A program made the translations under genes and the position numbers. Shown piece after piece: positions 60,183 to 64,000 of a stretch of 64,000 nt of DNA. The stretch lies in contig SEHB01000009.1 in the NCBI GenBank assembly GCA_004143945.1, positions 62,001 through 126,000 on the forward strand, in the 5' to 3' direction. Numbering within the stretch: the stretch's first letter is position 1; each line of letters opens with the position of its first letter. This DNA is from Lysobacteraceae bacterium (lineage in GTDB: Bacteria; Pseudomonadota; Gammaproteobacteria; Xanthomonadales; Rhodanobacteraceae). The notes below the pieces were generated by a model. The model did no database searches, had not been told where the DNA came from, and was given only the letters and a program-made list of their open reading frames with translations.

Positions 60183-61640
60183 ATGTACACACCATCGGCC
60201 ACCTCCCTGCTCGGCGCGCTGCTGTCCGCGGCGGCCCCGGCGTTCGCGCAGGACGTGCTCGACATCGGCGGACACCTCGTGCGCATCGACGAGACCACCG
60301 TCGTGTTCGTCGACGGCGAGCCGCTGCCTGCGGGCGCGCCGCTGCCGGACAAGCCCGGCCTGCGCGTCGAGGCGAGCTATGCGCCGGCGCTGCGCGGCGA
60401 TGCCGCCGCGGCGACGCTGGTGTTCTCGTACGCGGTGCGCGGCGCCGTCACTTCGACCGAGCCGCTGCGCGTGCTCGGCCAGGAGATCACGGTGACGGCG
60501 GATGTCGGCATGACCGGCGTCCCCGGAGGGGACATCGCGAACATCGCGGTCGGCGACCACCTCGACGTCAGCGGCTACATCGACACCAACGCGAGCCTGC
60601 TCGCGTCGTTCATCGAGTACTTCCATGAACCGACGCCGCGCTGGCTGCTGTCGGGCTACGTCAGTGCGATCAACGGCGAGATCGCAGCGCTCGGTCCGCA
60701 GCAGGTCAGTCTCGCGGGCGTTGCGCCGATCGACTGTGGCGACGCGCTCGATGTCGGCGAGTTCGTCGAGATCCGTGCGGACGGCATCGCGGATTTCGGA
60801 CCCGACAGCGTGCTCGACACGGTCACGCGCCTGACCTGCGTGAACCCGGTGCCGCTCGGCACGCCGGGCGCGCTCGGCGCGCTCAACGGGCTGGTCGGCG
60901 AGATCCTCTCGGCCGACTCGTTCCGCTTCGGCCCCTACGTGGTCACGCACGACGCGACGACGGAGTTCCGCTTCGGCAGCATCGACGACCTCGCGCCGGG
61001 CGCGATGCTCGAAGTCGACGGCGTATTCGGCGATGGCGCGACCTTCACCGCGCAGGGCATCGCGTTCGACGCACCGGTGATCCGGCTCGAAGGACCGGTC
61101 ACGCCGGCCGACGTGGTCCCCGGTGCGGACGGCGTGGTGACGCTGCTCGCGAACGTGGTGCGGCGTTCCGCGCAGGTGCGCGATGAGGACGGCATCTTCG
61201 CGAACGGCATCGCGCAGGACCGCCAGATCGAACTTCGCGGCTACATCGACAGCGCGGGCAACCGCTGGGCGACGCGTGCGCGCGTGCGCGGTGGCCCCGA
61301 CGCGACGGACGCACGCGCGGCCGGGCCGGTCGAAGCAGTGGCCGAGCCGCTGATGTCGGTACTCGGCCTGACACTCGATGCGAGCACGGCGACATTCGAG
61401 GATCCCGCCGGCGAGCCGATCGATGCCGCGACCTTCTTCGCGCAGGCCGTGCCCGGTGCGATCGTCGAGCAGAACGGCGCCTGGGACGGCATCGACCGCA
61501 TGACTGGCGGCGTCGTCGCGCTGATCCTGCCGGTCGATGCGCCGCCACCCGCGGGCCAGCGCAGCCTCATCGTGGGGACGTTGCGAGGCGGCGACCGCGT
61601 GTTCGCGGACGGATTCGATCCCGCGGCCGCGCGCCGCTGA
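60183..61640 (+). CDS. Secreted DUF5666-like protein with FADGF tail
   Basis: 485 residues. Signal peptide (LLGALLSAAAPAFA). The body is five or six repeats of a short beta-rich unit (VGDHLDVSGYID; LAPGAMLEVDGVF; IELRGYIDSAG) typical of DUF5666. The end GGDRVFADGFDPAAARR is the shared tail. TAGACT (60171-60176) lies six bases before the ATG without a ribosome site, so this mRNA may also be leaderless. Confidence 0.75.
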   Translation: MYTPSATSLLGALLSAAAPAFAQDVLDIGGHLVRIDETTVVFVDGEPLPAGAPLPDKPGLRVEASYAPALRGDAAAATLVFSYAVRGAVTSTEPLRVLGQEITVTADVGMTGVPGGDIANIAVGDHLDVSGYIDTNASLLASFIEYFHEPTPRWLLSGYVSAINGEIAALGPQQVSLAGVAPIDCGDALDVGEFVEIRADGIADFGPDSVLDTVTRLTCVNPVPLGTPGALGALNGLVGEILSADSFRFGPYVVTHDATTEFRFGSIDDLAPGAMLEVDGVFGDGATFTAQGIAFDAPVIRLEGPVTPADVVPGADGVVTLLANVVRRSAQVRDEDGIFANGIAQDRQIELRGYIDSAGNRWATRARVRGGPDATDARAAGPVEAVAEPLMSVLGLTLDASTATFEDPAGEPIDAATFFAQAVPGAIVEQNGAWDGIDRMTGGVVALILPVDAPPPAGQRSLIVGTLRGGDRVFADGFDPAAARR

Positions 61641-61734
61641 GCGTCCCTGCCCGCAGCTGAATCCGCGCGCGCACCGCCATCGTCGGTACAGGCGCGCATG
61701 CGACACTGTCGCCATCGACCCAATGGAACAGACG

Positions 61735-62343
61735 ATGGCCGTGCACGTTCCCGCGCTGCGCGTCGCAGCGGCCGATGCGCGCTCCGCCGCGACGCGCCTC
61801 GGCGACGTCGTGCTCGAACTCGCGAGCTACGTGCCCGCGAGTCGTGAGCGCGCGACGTCCGGCCCGCATGCGCACGCCGAGCGCCTCGCGAACGCGGCCG
61901 CGAAGCGCGCCGCGCTCGCGGCCGGCACGCTCGCGCTGCCGCCCGGTCCGCTCGGATGGCTCACGATCCTGCCCGAGCTCGTCGCGATCTGGCAGATCCA
62001 GCGCCAGATGGTCGCGGACATCGCCGCGGCCCATGGCGCCAGCGCCGAACTCACGCGTTCGCAGATGCTTTATTGCCTGTTCCGCCATGCCGCCGCGCAG
62101 GCGCTGCGCGACGTCGGCATGCAGGTCGGCGCGCGCCTGATCGTGCGCGACCTTCCGCTGCGCACGATCGAGCGCGTCGCGGCTAAAATCGGCGTGCGCC
62201 TTTCGCGGCGCGTCGCTGGTCGCGGCGTTTCGCGCTGGCTGCCGGTGATCGGCGCGATCGGTGTCGGCGCCTACGCGTACTACGACACGCGCCAGGTCGC
62301 ACGCACCGCGATCGCTCTGTTCGGCGGAAAGCAGGACGCGTAG
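61735..62343 (+). CDS. EcsC-like protein (tentative)
   Basis: 202 residues. A helical protein with a central hydrophobic patch (LPPGPLGWLTILPELVAIWQIQRQMV) resembling the EcsC core, and a C-terminal hydrophobic helix (WLPVIGAIGVGAYAYYD). No catalytic motif. GGAA precedes ATG 61735; ATG 61723 in frame is an alternative. Its stop codon is the first three bases of the palindromic element at 62341. Confidence 0.5.
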   Translation: MAVHVPALRVAAADARSAATRLGDVVLELASYVPASRERATSGPHAHAERLANAAAKRAALAAGTLALPPGPLGWLTILPELVAIWQIQRQMVADIAAAHGASAELTRSQMLYCLFRHAAAQALRDVGMQVGARLIVRDLPLRTIERVAAKIGVRLSRRVAGRGVSRWLPVIGAIGVGAYAYYDTRQVARTAIALFGGKQDA

Positions 62344-62430
62344 GAGCGCACCCTGTGCGCGATGCTCGCGAATGTGAACGCCCGCGCACGACCGATTGCC
62401 TGCGCGGATCGCCCACAGGGTGGGCTCCTA
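62341..62430. repeat. 90-bp palindromic element TAGGAGC...GCTCCTA
   Basis: Left arm TAGGAGCGCACCCTGTGCG, right arm CGCCCACAGGGTGGGCTCC TA. The 22-base arms match at 20 of 22 positions. Its first three bases are the stop of the EcsC-like gene and its last three the stop of the GSDH gene. Also a good convergent terminator-like stem. Confidence 0.9.
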
Positions 62431-64000
62431 CGGGTTCGCGGGCGCTTCGAAGCCGTCGGCGAAGATCGCATCGCCGAGGATCGCGTCGGTGTCTTCGGCG
62501 CTGTCGTCCCCGGGGCTCAGGTTGTAGTGGCTCGGCGGGGTCGCCGCGCTGATCGCCATCGTCACGCTGCCCTGCGCGTCGGCGGCCACCGTGGCTTCGA
62601 TCGTATAGGTCAGCCGGCCGCCCGCGGCAAGATCGGCGAAATCCGCCACGGCACCGGGACTGCCGAGGCCGCAGGCCGACACCGGCGTCGCCTCGCAGGT
62701 CCATGCAAGGTCGAAGAGGCCAGCGGACGCCGAAGACGTCACCGCGACTGCGCCGAGCACGCTGTCGCCATGGTTCTCGACGACTGCGGTCCATTGCACG
62801 CGCTGGCCCGCGACGACGCCCATGTAGCCATCGTCGATCGTGGCCGACAGGTCGGCCGACGGTCGAACGAGGATGCGCATGCGCGCGACATCGCTGCGCG
62901 CGTGGCCATCGTCACTGCGCACCGCGACCACGTGCTCGCCCGGCGTCGTGAACGCCGCGTTCGCACCCACGCCGGTCGCATCGTCGAAGACGCCGTCGTC
63001 GTCGAGGTCCCACGCATGCGCGAGCACGTCGCCGTCCGGATCGATCGCGTTCGATGCATCGAACGCGACGACGCGCGCGGGTCCGTCGGCGAGCGAACCC
63101 GTCGCGAGCGCGATCGCGGCGGATGGCGCGCGATTGCTGCAGCCATTGCAGTAGGAAATGCGCGAGATGCGGTTGTTCTCGAGATTCACGTAGAAGAGGT
63201 CGCCGCCCGGCCCGCTCGCGAGCTGCACCGCCTTCGCGAGATTGCCGCCATGGAACGGCAGCGCACCGCCGTCGACGGGCGCGTCGGGCACGCCATCCTC
63301 GTTCGCGTCGACGTGCGCGATCCAGAAGATCACGGTGCGACTGTTGTCGGCGAGGAACAGCGCATCGTGGTACTGCGCGGGATAGCTGTCGCCGGTGTAG
63401 AACGCGAGGCCCGTGATGTCGGATCCGCCCTGGTGCGCGTACGCGTACCAGGGCGGCGCATGCGGCGTGCGACCACCGGTGCCGCCGTTCGCGTACAGCG
63501 AGGTGCAGATCGGCCCGCTGAAACCCGCGTGCTGTGCGCGACCTTCGAAGCACGGCCAGCCGAAGTTGCGCAGCTGCGCGGGCGGCGCCGCCGCGACGTC
63601 GGGGATCCGGTTGATCTCTTCCCATACGTTCTCGCCGACATCGCCGAGCCAGACTTCGCTGGTGCCCGGACGGAACGTGAAACGGAACGGATTGCGCAGG
63701 CCGTACGCGATGATGCGCCGCGCGTTCGGCCACCCATCGCTCGCGAGCGGGTTGCCGAATGCGCCCGCGCCGGTCGCGGGATCGATGCGGATGATCGTCC
63801 CGTCGAGCCAGACATCGTTGCCTGACGCCGCGTAGTCGGCCTGCCGTTCGAGCCCCTGCGATCGCAGCGAACCACCATGGTTCAACGCGGGATTGGCTGG
63901 CTGCGAAGGATCGAGCGGCGAACGCAGGTCCGGGTACGCGGGATTGCCCCATTGCCCGAAATCGGCGCCGTTGAAGCTCGCGCCATCGCCGCCCCCCGCA
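62428..64000 (-). CDS. PQQ-dependent glucose/sorbosone dehydrogenase with PKD domain and IFADGF tail (5' partial)
   Basis: The reading frame runs off the right edge; about 523 residues are visible, the N-terminus is missing. Residues up to about 260 are the C-terminal half of a GSDH beta-propeller (GIIRIDPATGAG-like TIIRIDPATGAG; YGLRNPFRFTF; GDVGENVWEEIN). Then come a PKD domain (VAFDASNAIDPDGD...HAWDLDDDG) and a DUF11-like domain (LTYTIEATVAADAQG). It ends GDAIFADGFEAPANP. Likely a secreted sugar oxidase. Confidence 0.83.
   Translation of the reverse strand, partial: AGGGDGASFNGADFGQWGNPAYPDLRSPLDPSQPANPALNHGGSLRSQGLERQADYAASGNDVWLDGTIIRIDPATGAGAFGNPLASDGWPNARRIIAYGLRNPFRFTFRPGTSEVWLGDVGENVWEEINRIPDVAAAPPAQLRNFGWPCFEGRAQHAGFSGPICTSLYANGGTGGRTPHAPPWYAYAHQGGSDITGLAFYTGDSYPAQYHDALFLADNSRTVIFWIAHVDANEDGVPDAPVDGGALPFHGGNLAKAVQLASGPGGDLFYVNLENNRISRISYCNGCSNRAPSAAIALATGSLADGPARVVAFDASNAIDPDGDVLAHAWDLDDDGVFDDATGVGANAAFTTPGEHVVAVRSDDGHARSDVARMRILVRPSADLSATIDDGYMGVVAGQRVQWTAVVENHGDSVLGAVAVTSSASAGLFDLAWTCEATPVSACGLGSPGAVADFADLAAGGRLTYTIEATVAADAQGSVTMAISAATPPSHYNLSPGDDSAEDTDAILGDAIFADGFEAPANP

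Overview
The window is very GC-rich (about 70%), with dense genes and short intergenic gaps. Its gene neighbourhoods are those of Gammaproteobacteria of the order Lysobacterales (Xanthomonadales): rhlB divergent from trxA-rho, algZ-algR-hemC, an ftsE-ftsX operon near rpoH, and many dispersed palindromic repeats. A Rhodanobacteraceae (Dokdonella-like) host is my best inference; no rRNA or tRNA is present to confirm it. I see no insertion sequence, prophage, CRISPR array, rRNA or tRNA.

Layout. 1-6.1 kb: the end of a 2-oxoacid:ferredoxin oxidoreductase beta subunit, a TPR protein, SppA, a MATE exporter and a DUF3667 membrane protein. 6.1-8.7 kb: a DnaA-box-bearing spacer and priA. 8.8-16.2 kb: a 14-repeat FG-GAP/VCBS secreted protein, a winged-helix/TM/TPR regulator and an ABC exporter. 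16.3-20.7 kb: rpoH with a perfect CIRCE operator, then the tightly overlapping operon ftsE-ftsX-(dual receiver protein)-ung. 20.8-27.2 kb: a type II secretion operon gspC-gspD-gspE-(HExxH membrane protein)-gspF. 27.3-32.6 kb: a secreted delta-60-like protein, then an ECF sigma factor and a Ser/Thr kinase-TPR protein. 32.7-36.9 kb: rhlB, trxA, rho. 37-42.6 kb: a secreted unknown, a patatin lipase, a WYL regulator, a DUF6498 protein, a LolA-like periplasmic protein and a class D beta-lactamase. 42.7-47.5 kb: a soeABC-type molybdopterin sulfite dehydrogenase. 47.6-51.3 kb: a DUF481 porin-like protein and algZ-algR-hemC. 51.5-64 kb: esterases, an S9 peptidase, small DUF proteins, an HD-GYP phosphodiesterase, DoxX, a VIT-family protein, a DUF5666 protein, an EcsC-like protein and a PQQ glucose/sorbosone dehydrogenase running off the right edge.

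The main discovery candidate is a short C-terminal tail, [DE]-x-[IV]-F-A-D-G-F-[DE] plus 0-8 residues. It ends five otherwise unrelated predicted secreted proteins here: the VCBS protein, the delta-60-like protein, the esterase-malectin protein, the DUF5666 protein and the GSDH-PKD protein. It has no hydrophobic helix or basic tail, so it is not a PEP-CTERM/GlyGly-CTERM type signal. One carrier is divergent from the gspC operon. I propose it is a sorting or processing tag for secreted proteins, possibly linked to type II secretion.

A second theme is repeat biology. At least five families of palindromic intergenic repeats occur. Three copies lie in frame inside soeA and soeB, and one 90-bp palindrome supplies the stop codons of both genes that flank it. 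Many operon junctions are 4-bp ATGA/GTGA overlaps, which I used to choose start codons.
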